Positions 25,252 through 31,658 of a DNA stretch of 31,658 nt are shown in pieces. The stretch's first letter is position 1. The number at the start of each line of letters is the position of its first letter. Position numbers and translations under genes: made by a program. Origin of the DNA: CAZVWQ01 sp964631275 (lineage in GTDB: Bacteria; Patescibacteriota; JACMRA01). The notes beneath the pieces are model-generated. The model did not search any database and was not told the DNA's origin. It saw only the letters and a list, made by a program, of their open reading frames with translations. Location of the stretch: contig CAZVWQ010000019.1 of the NCBI GenBank assembly GCA_964631275.1, forward strand, positions 1-31,658, read 5' to 3'.

Positions 25252-26355
25252 TTACTGCCCTTTAGCCCAGATATTTTCGCCTAAATTGCTTGCCAAACCG
25301 TTAATTTCTAACATAGTTAGATGCATTTGTAAGTCGTTCATAGTCAAATCTAAACTTTGAGCAATTTCTTCAATATTTTGACCACTCAAACTCAACTTAG
25401 CATAAATTTTTTCTTCTAAATTTGAACTAAAATTAATTTTATCTTGAACATTTTTTTGAATAACTCTTTCAGCACCTAAAAGTTCGTAAATATCCTGGCT
25501 GCTAGTAATTAAACTAGCTCCATTTTTTATTAATTCTAGATTTCCAAGAAATTTATTTTCTCCTAGGTTTGCAGGAATGGTAGCTACGGTCTTGCCTTGT
25601 TCGAGAGCAATCTCAGCAGTTATTAAACTTCCAGATTTATGCCCAGCTTGAAAGACAATTGTTACTTCGCTAAGAGCAGCTAAGATCCGATTACGTGCAG
25701 GAAAAGAAAACCTTGTAGCCTCAGTTCCGATCATATATTCGCTAATAACCAGGCCACCATTATCCAAAATTATTTTTTTTAAATTTAAATTGGCCTGCGG
25801 GTAAAATTTTTTATCATCTAATCCTGAGCCAATTACTCCAATAGTTCGAGCTTTTTTTTCTACTGACATTTGGTGGCAAAAGCCATCAACTCCAGTAGCT
25901 AACCCGGATACAATCACCACTCCTGAAGAAATAATCGGGTTAAGTAAATTCTTAATAGAGACCTTAGCATAGTGAGTAATGTCTCTAGAACCAACTACCG
26001 TCAAAGTATCTTGAGCTTGCAGGCAGTCTATTTCTCCTTGGTAAAAAAGAACTAAAGGTGGGGAATGTAAATCACCAAGAGACTTGGGATAAAATTCATC
26101 AAAAAAAGTAAAAAAACTAACGTTCCATTTAGCTAGCTCATCTCTAATTTTAGCTAACTCGGAATTGATTAAACCTAGATTATTAACAATTGGCTTGAGC
26201 CAAGAATTTTTTTGGAGATCAAGTTTTTGAAAGCTGTCTTGATAGCCCGTAAGTAAATCAGGATAAACTTGAATTAAAAATTTATAACGACTAAATGTTA
26301 GTTTATAATTACAACTAAGCCATAGTAAAATTTCTTTAGGATCTGGATTTTGCAT
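25252..26355 (-). CDS. dprA: DNA-processing protein A (DprA/Smf)
   Basis: Binds incoming single-stranded DNA during natural transformation and loads RecA. A SAM-like N-terminal region (~1-95) is followed by the Rossmann core with VVGSR (120-124), SGLATGVDG (150-158), GVIGSGLDDKKFYP (173-186), FPARNRI (218-224), SGSLITAEIALEQGK (241-255) and a C-terminal winged-helix domain (~310-367). The 367-aa length is typical. With pilM it supports a DNA-uptake capacity. It is a single-gene unit in a region of long spacers. The ATG is the first in frame. Confidence 0.95.
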   Translation of the reverse strand: MQNPDPKEILLWLSCNYKLTFSRYKFLIQVYPDLLTGYQDSFQKLDLQKNSWLKPIVNNLGLINSELAKIRDELAKWNVSFFTFFDEFYPKSLGDLHSPPLVLFYQGEIDCLQAQDTLTVVGSRDITHYAKVSIKNLLNPIISSGVVIVSGLATGVDGFCHQMSVEKKARTIGVIGSGLDDKKFYPQANLNLKKIILDNGGLVISEYMIGTEATRFSFPARNRILAALSEVTIVFQAGHKSGSLITAEIALEQGKTVATIPANLGENKFLGNLELIKNGASLITSSQDIYELLGAERVIQKNVQDKINFSSNLEEKIYAKLSLSGQNIEEIAQSLDLTMNDLQMHLTMLEINGLASNLGENIWAKGQ

Positions 26356-26853
26356 TTGATTGGTATATTTTTACTTATATAATTAAATCCCTGTACTAAC
26401 TAGGCAATTTTTTTAGGCTTTAATTCAAAAAAAATAATAGAATCAAGGTCTAGTCAAACAAACGAGATGGTTTTACTAGATTAAACGTCTAATTTGTTTA
26501 GGGATCGCTATAAAATCTTCTAGAAAATAATATTTTTCTTCAAAATAACTAAAAATAAGCGTTTTTGATACACTCTTGGGTTTAATTATCAAACTCATGA
26601 GACTTATTAAAAGTTTTTTTAAAGATTAGTCTTGTCCCATAACCAAGATTTACAAAACTTTGACGCCATAAAATAGATATTAATCAACAGTAAAAATAGG
26701 TTTTGAGACATGATTATATTATTACTTGTAAAAAGCTATGATTTAGAGTAAGTAGTGGGAAAATCAAAATTTACACTTTATACTTTAAAATAAACAAAAA
26801 GTGACTTGTTTTTTTGAATTTCGAGGTAAAACTACTAACAGTTTGTTTTTAAT
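26356..26853. other. Gene-free stretch between dprA and efp
   Basis: 498 bp without a frame. It contains R2 copy 1 (26625-26717). A weak A/T hairpin (AAACAA/TTGTTT, 26793-26812) lies 3' of efp and is a poor terminator candidate. Confidence 0.4.
26625..26717 (+). repeat. R2 element, copy 1
   Basis: Left end ATTAGTCTTGTCCCATAACC; right end AATAGGTTTTGAGACATGAT followed by TAT. The reverse complement of the right end (ATAATCATGTCTCAAAACC) aligns with the left end, giving imperfect terminal inverted repeats of about 20-27 bp. About 93% identical to copy 2. Confidence 0.8.
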
Positions 26854-27432
26854 TTAACTAACGTTTTTACTTCCAGTATCTCTCTCTACATAAGTATCTT
26901 CGTCGGTATTTACTATAATCCTATCCCCATTTTTGATAAAAGCTGGGACTTTGATTATAATTCCAGTTTCTAATTCTGCATCTTTGAGTACGTCAGAAAC
27001 GCTATTACCTCTATCTACATCAACTGTATGAACAACTTTGAGAGAAACCTTAACAGGTAATTCCACGCTAACTGGATTGTCATTAAAATACATTATTTGC
27101 ACGCTTAATTCAGGTTTTAGATAACCTGTTTTGCCTTCTAGAATTTCTGCTGGGAGATCTACAGTTTCATAGCTTCCATCAAGCATAAAAAAAACTGTGC
27201 CAGAGTCAGTATACATGAATGAAGCTTTTTCTCTTTTTAAATCTGCTTCTTCTGCGTTTTCTCCACTTTTGTAAGTATATTCTACCACAGAACCATCGAG
27301 AACATTTTTGAGTTTGGCTTTTTTAGACGGCTTAGCTCTGTTCATCTTTAAAAAATCACACTTTATTACAACGTAAGGCTGACCATTAAATAAAAGAACT
27401 TTACCAAGTTTTATATCAGAAAAACTAAGCAT
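26854..27432 (-). CDS. efp: Translation elongation factor P
   Basis: Relieves ribosome stalling at polyproline stretches by entering the E site. The 192-aa protein has the three beta-barrel domains: KOW-like N-terminal (1-62), central S1-like (67-120) and C-terminal (~128-186), with the family end GDRIIVNTDEDTYVERD. The tip loop that normally reads PGKGxA, with Lys or Arg modified, is NRAKPSKKAKLKN here (31-43). By alignment on KLKN, R32 takes the tip position, and K34 is two residues on. This gene matters here because several neighbours (the 211-aa, 354-aa and 1254-aa proteins) are proline-rich or long. Single-gene unit. Confidence 0.95.
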   Translation of the reverse strand: MLSFSDIKLGKVLLFNGQPYVVIKCDFLKMNRAKPSKKAKLKNVLDGSVVEYTYKSGENAEEADLKREKASFMYTDSGTVFFMLDGSYETVDLPAEILEGKTGYLKPELSVQIMYFNDNPVSVELPVKVSLKVVHTVDVDRGNSVSDVLKDAELETGIIIKVPAFIKNGDRIIVNTDEDTYVERDTGSKNVS

Positions 27433-27480
27433 AAAAAATAGTTACTTAATAACCTTAACACACTCAAATACTTTAGAAAA

Positions 27481-27510
27481 ATTGTAAAGCTTAGCGTATA
27501 CTCAAATCAA
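27481..27510 (-). promoter_or_regulatory. Candidate efp promoter
   Basis: On the minus strand TTGATT (27505-27510), an 18-nt spacer and TACAAT (27481-27486), giving a leader of about 45 nt. Confidence 0.4.
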
Positions 27511-28083
27511 CTCAAGTTAAGACTTTTTTATTTTAAAAATTTGATTAGATCTGCTTCTTCTAAAATCTTAGTGTTAATAGACAAGGCATGTACAATTTAA
27601 TTTTACACATTCAAACTTACTTCGAAACAGAAAAAAGACCTTAAAATAACCAAATTGTGTTAAAACATCCATATAGTGTTTTTGACTAATTTATACAAAC
27701 TGTATATATTTAATTGTCTACTAATTTAGATAAAAGTTTTACCTAATTACTAAAAGTACTAGATTATAAAAACTGCTAACCTTGTTTTTTAAATCAAAAA
27801 GATTAACTATTTTTGAAACGTTTTAAAACAAAACTCAAGCAATCTAGTTTTTAAAAGTTTATTTTATAAGTATAAGGAAAAGGAAGTTTTTTAAAAAATG
27901 TTTAAATTAAGGGTGGAGTAATTCCATATTAATTAAATAAACTATTTCTACAAGCTTAGTTAAAAGAGGTTTAAAAAATATAAACATTCTAAAGCCGTAT
28001 AAAACCTGTTTGATTGACTATCTTTTAAAATAAAGATTTTTTAGTCTTTAGTTGTTTTAAAAATTCTAATTTAGAATTATTCT

Positions 28084-28199
28084 TATATTCAATCTGTTTA
28101 CTATTAACCTAAATTTGGCTCTTCATAAGAAAATAAATCCCTTGTTGAAATAAATTCTTAACGGGTAACTTTACCGTAATGATTAGCCTAAAGGGTATA
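28084..28199 (+). repeat. R1 palindromic element, copy 2
   Basis: Left end TATATTCAATCTGTTTACTA; right part TTCTTAACGGGTAACTTTAC, then GATTAGCCTAAAGGGTATA. The apex is more degenerate than in other copies. Confidence 0.75.
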
Positions 28200-28485
28200 A
28201 GCTAATATTTTAGATTTCCTTGTTTAAAATCAATTGCAAGCGATTTATTAATTTTTACCTTTAAATTCATAAAAAATTTCAAATGGGTTTAATAAGTTTG
28301 GATCAGGTTTTGGATTGTTTTACCTCATAATAAATTATGATTTAGTTTTGTTTTAGAGTAAAAATTTTTAATTTAAGTAGCTTTAATTGAATACTAAAAA
28401 TAATATTTGAAAATTTAAACAGTCCTAATTCTTAATTAATTTAAATATCTTTTTGTAGCAAAAAAATCTATCTAACCTATTTTTT

Positions 28486-29433
28486 ATGTTTTTTACTAAA
28501 ATATCTGGAATTAATTTTTCTAGTTTTGTTTTTAATGCTTCTGGAGTTAATAACGAAATCCTAAAGCAACTTCAAAAAATTGCTGACTCCAAATCTGGAG
28601 CAGTGGTCTTCAAGTCTTGTTCTGTAGAACCTAGAAAAGGAAATCAACCTCCTAAATATATCGTCAAATCAGATTTGATTCCTGGCTGTACATTTAATAG
28701 TATGGGATTACCAAACAAAGGGTTGCAAGAAAACCTAAGTTTCGTCAAAGAACTTAAAAATTATACAGATAAGCCTCTAATTATGAGTATAGTCGGAATT
28801 AACAATCCGCTTGCTGAAAATTTAGAGATGGTTAAAGCTTTTCAGGAGCAAGCGATTATAGATATGATAGAAGTTAATCTGTCTTGTGTGAATATAGAAG
28901 GTAAAGGAGTTCTGGGTTATGATTTTGAATCTGTTGCTATAATGGTTAAAGAGCTAACTAAAGTTAAAGGAAAAGCCAAAATTGGATTTAAATTACCTCC
29001 ATATACTGATGTTAATCAATTCGACAGGATTGCCAAAATTTTGTTAAGCTCTACAACTAGCTTCGTATCTAGTGTTAATACCTTACCAGGCCTGATTATT
29101 GACCCAGACAAAGGTTCAACGGTAATTAAACCAAAACAAGGGCAAGGAGGTTTAGGAGGAGACTATATCAGACCTATCGCTTTATATAATGTTAGACAAT
29201 TGTACGAAAGACTTGCTAATAAGATTGATATTATTGGTATTGGTGGGGTTAAATCTGGAAAACATGCTTTTGAGTTTTTATTAGCTGGAGCTAGTGGTGT
29301 CCAAGTTGGATCAGCCTTTGCTCATGAAGGGTTAGAAATTTTTGATAAAATCAACTCTGAATTGCAAAAAATCTTAGAAGCAAAAAAATATACAACCATC
29401 GCCGAAGCCAAAGGCCAGCTTAAATTTTTGTAG
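28486..29433 (+). CDS. pyrD: Dihydroorotate dehydrogenase, class 1A type
   Basis: FMN enzyme oxidising dihydroorotate to orotate in pyrimidine synthesis. Evidence: FNASGV (16-21), FMN/substrate Lys K43 in VFKSCSVEPRKGNQPP (41-56), NSMGLPNKG (71-79), catalytic Cys C134 in EVNLSCVNIEGK (129-140), IGIGGVKSG and the terminal GASGVQVGSAF FMN-phosphate region. An active-site Cys rather than Ser, the 315-aa length and the lack of an N-terminal membrane extension fit class 1 (fumarate-linked 1A). VNIEGK replaces the usual PNxxGK. No other pyr gene, and no PyrK subunit gene, is present here. It stands alone. Confidence 0.93.
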   Translation: MFFTKISGINFSSFVFNASGVNNEILKQLQKIADSKSGAVVFKSCSVEPRKGNQPPKYIVKSDLIPGCTFNSMGLPNKGLQENLSFVKELKNYTDKPLIMSIVGINNPLAENLEMVKAFQEQAIIDMIEVNLSCVNIEGKGVLGYDFESVAIMVKELTKVKGKAKIGFKLPPYTDVNQFDRIAKILLSSTTSFVSSVNTLPGLIIDPDKGSTVIKPKQGQGGLGGDYIRPIALYNVRQLYERLANKIDIIGIGGVKSGKHAFEFLLAGASGVQVGSAFAHEGLEIFDKINSELQKILEAKKYTTIAEAKGQLKFL

Positions 29434-29490
29434 GCTAGCTTGAGTTGTGTATTCACTCCTGGATAGGTTTTAGTAACGCTATTTTCTTTG

Positions 29491-29530
29491 AAAAGACTAT
29501 AAGTTAGGTCTATGGAGTGGTCTTTTTATA
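29491..29530 (+). terminator. Candidate terminator of pyrD
   Basis: AAAAGACTAT (29491-29500) pairs with GTGGTCTTTT (29517-29526) over 10 bp including two G-T pairs. The loop is 16 nt, and a short T-rich tail follows. It lies 58 nt after the pyrD stop. Confidence 0.45.
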
Positions 29531-29533
29531 TCC

Positions 29534-29625
29534 ATTAGTCTTGTCCCATAAGTCAAATTTACAAACTTTGACCCCATAAAATAGATATTAATCAACAGTA
29601 AAAATAAGTTTTGAGACATGATTAT
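29534..29625 (+). repeat. R2 element, copy 2
   Basis: Left end ATTAGTCTTGTCCCATAAGT; right end AATAAGTTTTGAGACATGAT followed by TAT. Differs from copy 1 at only a few positions. Confidence 0.8.
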
Positions 29626-29691
29626 TCTCGTATTAACTTGCATAAACTTTTAGGCAAAATTAAATTCTAAACAAGCTAATCGCTTAATTGC

Positions 29692-29808
29692 TACCCAACC
29701 CTTTACTATTACCCAAAATTTAACTCTTCATAAAGAAACAAATCTTTTTATTTAAGCTAAATTCCTAACGGGTAATTACCCCCCGTAACGATTAGCCCAA
29801 AGGGTCTA
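29692..29808 (+). repeat. R1 palindromic element, copy 3
   Basis: Left end TACCCAACCCTTTACTATTA; right part CGGGTAATTACCCCCCGTAA then GATTAGCCCAAAGGGTCTA. It contains the perfect palindrome GGGTAATTACCC. The apex pairs ATAAAGA with TCTTTTTAT. Confidence 0.75.
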
Positions 29809-29869
29809 AATTTTTTATTTTCTAAACTTCTATTAAAAGAAAACTTAACAACTCGCAACTTTTCCAAAA

Positions 29870-29898
29870 TTGATCAAAAAATACTAAATTTGTAAAAT
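29870..29898 (+). promoter_or_regulatory. Candidate promoter for the photolyase-like gene
   Basis: TTGATC (29870-29875), a 17-nt spacer and TAAAAT (29893-29898), implying a leader of roughly 170 nt. Confidence 0.35.
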
Positions 29899-30074
29899 TT
29901 TCATTTTTGCCTCATCTAATAGTCTTGCCTGTTTTTCAAAAAAATAACCTAAAAATTAAAACCTTTTATACACCAAAGGTTATTCTTCAAGAAAATAGGT
30001 ACAACTTACAGTTTATGACTGATTAATGGTTAATTTTATTTCTGTTTTTTAAGCCCAAGATATTAAATCATCCT

Positions 30075-31640
30075 ATGTCTCAAACTCTCCGACTCATCCT
30101 AGCTGACCAATTATTTGACCCTTCTAAATATGATAAAATAAACACAGATTACCTAATCATCGAAAGTCTAGAAGAATGTCAAAGACTTAAATATCACCAA
30201 TTCCGCTTAGTTTACCTCTATACCTGCCTAAGAGAATACGCTCAAAATTTGATTAATGAGCTTGACCTAAACTGCCAAAATAAACTCTTTAAAAAATCTA
30301 AAAAAAATTCAAGTCAACTTTTTTATTTTGATTTAAATCAAGAATTTAACTTTGATAAGGCTTTAAAAAAAATAATCAAAGAAAACAAATACAAAATCTT
30401 AGAAACAAACACAATTAATGACAAAAGTTTTAGGCAAAGAATTGCTCAAATGGCTAATGATCTTGGTTTAGAGTTAAAAGAAATGGAATCTGATATGTTT
30501 TTGACTCCTCAAGTAGTAGCTCAAAAATATTTAAATAATTCTAAGAGCTTAGTTGCTAACAATTTTTATCAGTTTCAAAGGGCAAGGTTAAATATTCTAA
30601 TTGATCTAAACGGTCGCCCTGCTGGAGGAAGCTGGAGCTATGATTATCAAAATCGTAAAAAATTACCCAAAAATCAATCAATCGAAGATCCTGAGTGGAA
30701 GTGGAAATCAGAGTTTTATGTAGATGTGAAAAAAACCATTCAAAAATATTTTCCTAATAATCCAGGTATAATCCCAAAAAACAGTTGGTTGCCAGTTAAT
30801 CATAACCAGGCCAAGCAGCTCTTAGAAGAGTTTGTCAAAAATAATTTGATATTTTTTGGTGATTACGAAGACGCTTTGACTGTTCGTAGTCAGTTTGTTT
30901 ATCATTCGGTTCTAAGTTCGTGTCTTAACCTTGGACTGCTTACACCAAAGCAGATTTTGGAGCAAATAGATATAAGTTTAGATGGCCAAATCTTTAAACC
31001 GCAAAAAAAATATAATCTCAAGCTAAATTCTGTCGAAGGTTTTATTAGGCAAATTATTGGCTGGCGAGAGTGGGTCAGGATTATTTATGAGTTTATTTAT
31101 GAAGAAAGTGTTTTTGAAAATAATTTTTTTGAAGCCAAAAACCACCTCCCAGATTATTTTTATTATCCTCAGAAAAAGTCTCAAGATTTAGAAAAAAATT
31201 TACCTCTAAAATTAACTTTAAAAAAAGTATCTCAACTTGGATGGGCTCATCACATTGAAAGGCTAATGATTTTGGCTAATTGGATGACCCTTAACGAATA
31301 TGATCCAAAAGAATGCTATGACTGGTTTAGAAGTCAGTTTGTCGATGCTTTTGAGTGGGTCATGCTTCCTAATGTCTACGGGATGGGGCTTTTTGCTGAT
31401 GGAGGAATCTTTGCCACCAAGCCTTATATCTCTGGAGGTAATTATATCAAAAAAATGAGTGATTATCCAGAATCAAAAATTTGGGAAAAAATTTGGACGG
31501 ACAAATTTTGGGAGTTTCTTTTTAAACACAAAAAATTCTTTAGCCAGAACCCTCGAATGAATATGTTAATTAAGTCTAAAAAAAATCAATCAAAAACCTT
31601 GTATGTAAAAAAAAACAGCCCTATTTACAAAAATCATTAA
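30075..31640 (+). CDS. Cryptochrome/photolyase-related protein (FeS-BCP family) without Fe-S cysteines
   Basis: Belongs to the deoxyribodipyrimidine photolyase-related family (PF04244), whose members are FAD-binding (6-4) photolyases such as Agrobacterium PhrB. Evidence: LRLILADQLF (5-14), the antenna-domain Rossmann region, the NxLIDLNGRPAGGSWSYD segment (173-190), GFIRQIIGWREWVR (322-335), WAHHIERLMILAN (390-402), FVDAFEWVMLPNVYGM (422-437) and KPYISGGNYIKKMSDY (449-464). In typical members MSDY is followed by a CxxC and a later Cys that bind a 4Fe-4S cluster with a fourth, upstream Cys. Here the segment (461-482) is shortened and has none; the only Cys are 35, 51, 67, 283 and 414. The 521-aa length is otherwise normal. 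It probably still binds FAD. Whether it repairs DNA is open. Confidence 0.9.
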   Translation: MSQTLRLILADQLFDPSKYDKINTDYLIIESLEECQRLKYHQFRLVYLYTCLREYAQNLINELDLNCQNKLFKKSKKNSSQLFYFDLNQEFNFDKALKKIIKENKYKILETNTINDKSFRQRIAQMANDLGLELKEMESDMFLTPQVVAQKYLNNSKSLVANNFYQFQRARLNILIDLNGRPAGGSWSYDYQNRKKLPKNQSIEDPEWKWKSEFYVDVKKTIQKYFPNNPGIIPKNSWLPVNHNQAKQLLEEFVKNNLIFFGDYEDALTVRSQFVYHSVLSSCLNLGLLTPKQILEQIDISLDGQIFKPQKKYNLKLNSVEGFIRQIIGWREWVRIIYEFIYEESVFENNFFEAKNHLPDYFYYPQKKSQDLEKNLPLKLTLKKVSQLGWAHHIERLMILANWMTLNEYDPKECYDWFRSQFVDAFEWVMLPNVYGMGLFADGGIFATKPYISGGNYIKKMSDYPESKIWEKIWTDKFWEFLFKHKKFFSQNPRMNMLIKSKKNQSKTLYVKKNSPIYKNH

Positions 31641-31658
31641 TAATTTAAGAGGATGAAT
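31604..31658 (+). repeat. Short repeat R4, copy b
   Basis: Matches 13684-13734 around the shared CTATTTACAAAAATCAT. It overlaps the last ~12 codons of the photolyase-like gene (tail YVKKNSPIYKNH) and runs to the window end, so its right boundary is unseen. Confidence 0.4.

Larger units (their letters stand above)
27433..28485. other. 1-kb divergent gene-free region between efp and pyrD
   Basis: 1053 bp, the second-longest spacer in the window (after the ~1.25 kb around tRNA-Asn), with no frame over about 50 codons recognised. It holds the efp promoter candidate, an all-A/T hairpin ATCTTT/AAAGAT (28020-28037) followed by T6, and R1 copy 2. No RNA gene is seen; the rest is about 75-80% AT. Confidence 0.45.
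29434..30074. other. Gene-free stretch between pyrD and the photolyase-like gene
   Basis: 641 bp holding, in order, a terminator-like hairpin, R2 copy 2, R1 copy 3 and a promoter candidate. No open frame is recognised. Confidence 0.5.

Noticed and set aside
28020..28042. ATCTTT/AAAGAT hairpin followed by T6 as a terminator
   Set aside because: The stem is almost all A-T, expected by chance at this composition, and it lies between two divergent genes where no transcript is known to end.
16183..29808. CRISPR array
   Set aside because: R1 and R2 copies are dispersed, in both orientations, separated by genes, and too long and variable for CRISPR repeats; no cas genes are present.
30075..30090. 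R2 fragment at the start of the photolyase-like gene
   Set aside because: The shared ATGTCTCAAAC is only 11 nt, and the following residues (LRLILADQLF) are the conserved family N-terminus, so the likeness is probably chance.
120..31640. UGA recoded to Gly or Trp
   Set aside because: All conserved genes are full length under the standard code, so there is no positive evidence of UGA as a sense codon.

Overview
The window looks like chromosomal DNA from a small-genome, AT-rich bacterium, most likely a member of the Candidate Phyla Radiation (Patescibacteria). The grounds are: low GC; poor or absent Shine-Dalgarno sequences; a compact 1137-aa RpoB; an EF-P with an unusual tip loop; a large TrbL/VirB6-like membrane protein; and single biosynthetic enzymes (NadC, PyrD, GuaA) standing alone rather than in pathway operons. 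All 18 genes end in TAA or TAG, and none needs UGA as a sense codon. The lineage is inferred from gene content only.

Layout. 0-5 kb: pilM (-), a disordered Pro/Gln-rich protein behind a near-consensus promoter (+), a MraY/WecA-type phospho-sugar transferase (-), and a RecG-type helicase lacking its N-terminal wedge domain (+). 5-10 kb: a two-gene minus-strand operon encoding a 1254-aa TrbL/VirB6-like membrane protein and a 354-aa helical plus Pro/Gln-rich protein. 10-18 kb: guaA (+), pepF (-), an unidentified exported protein (-) with a clear terminator, nadC (+) and a DUF3179 protein (-). 18-24 kb: rpoB (+) without rpoC, then secG and a family-5 peptide-binding lipoprotein-like protein. 24-31.6 kb: tRNA-Asn(GUU) (-), dprA (-), efp (-), pyrD (+) and a photolyase/cryptochrome-related protein (+), separated by unusually long non-coding stretches.

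Functional themes. PilM and DprA fit type IV pili and DNA uptake. The RecG-like helicase and photolyase-like protein fit DNA repair. PepF and the family-5 binding protein fit peptide scavenging. GuaA, PyrD and NadC are isolated nucleotide or cofactor steps, as expected for an organism that depends on salvage.

The most interesting non-gene signal is two families of short dispersed intergenic elements. R1 is about 109-126 bp, with four copies plus one solo arm. It is an imperfect palindrome bounded by TATACCC/GGGTATA-like ends, and its hairpin apex changes sequence between copies while staying self-complementary. R2 is about 90 bp, with three full copies plus fragments, and also has imperfect terminal inverted repeats. 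Both look like MITEs (miniature non-autonomous elements) or structured palindromic repeats. They are concentrated at 21.5-30 kb, and one R2 fragment appears to supply the 5' end of a coding frame. At protein level the strongest oddities are the photolyase-like protein without the family's Fe-S cysteines, the wedge-less RecG, and the altered rifampicin region of RpoB.
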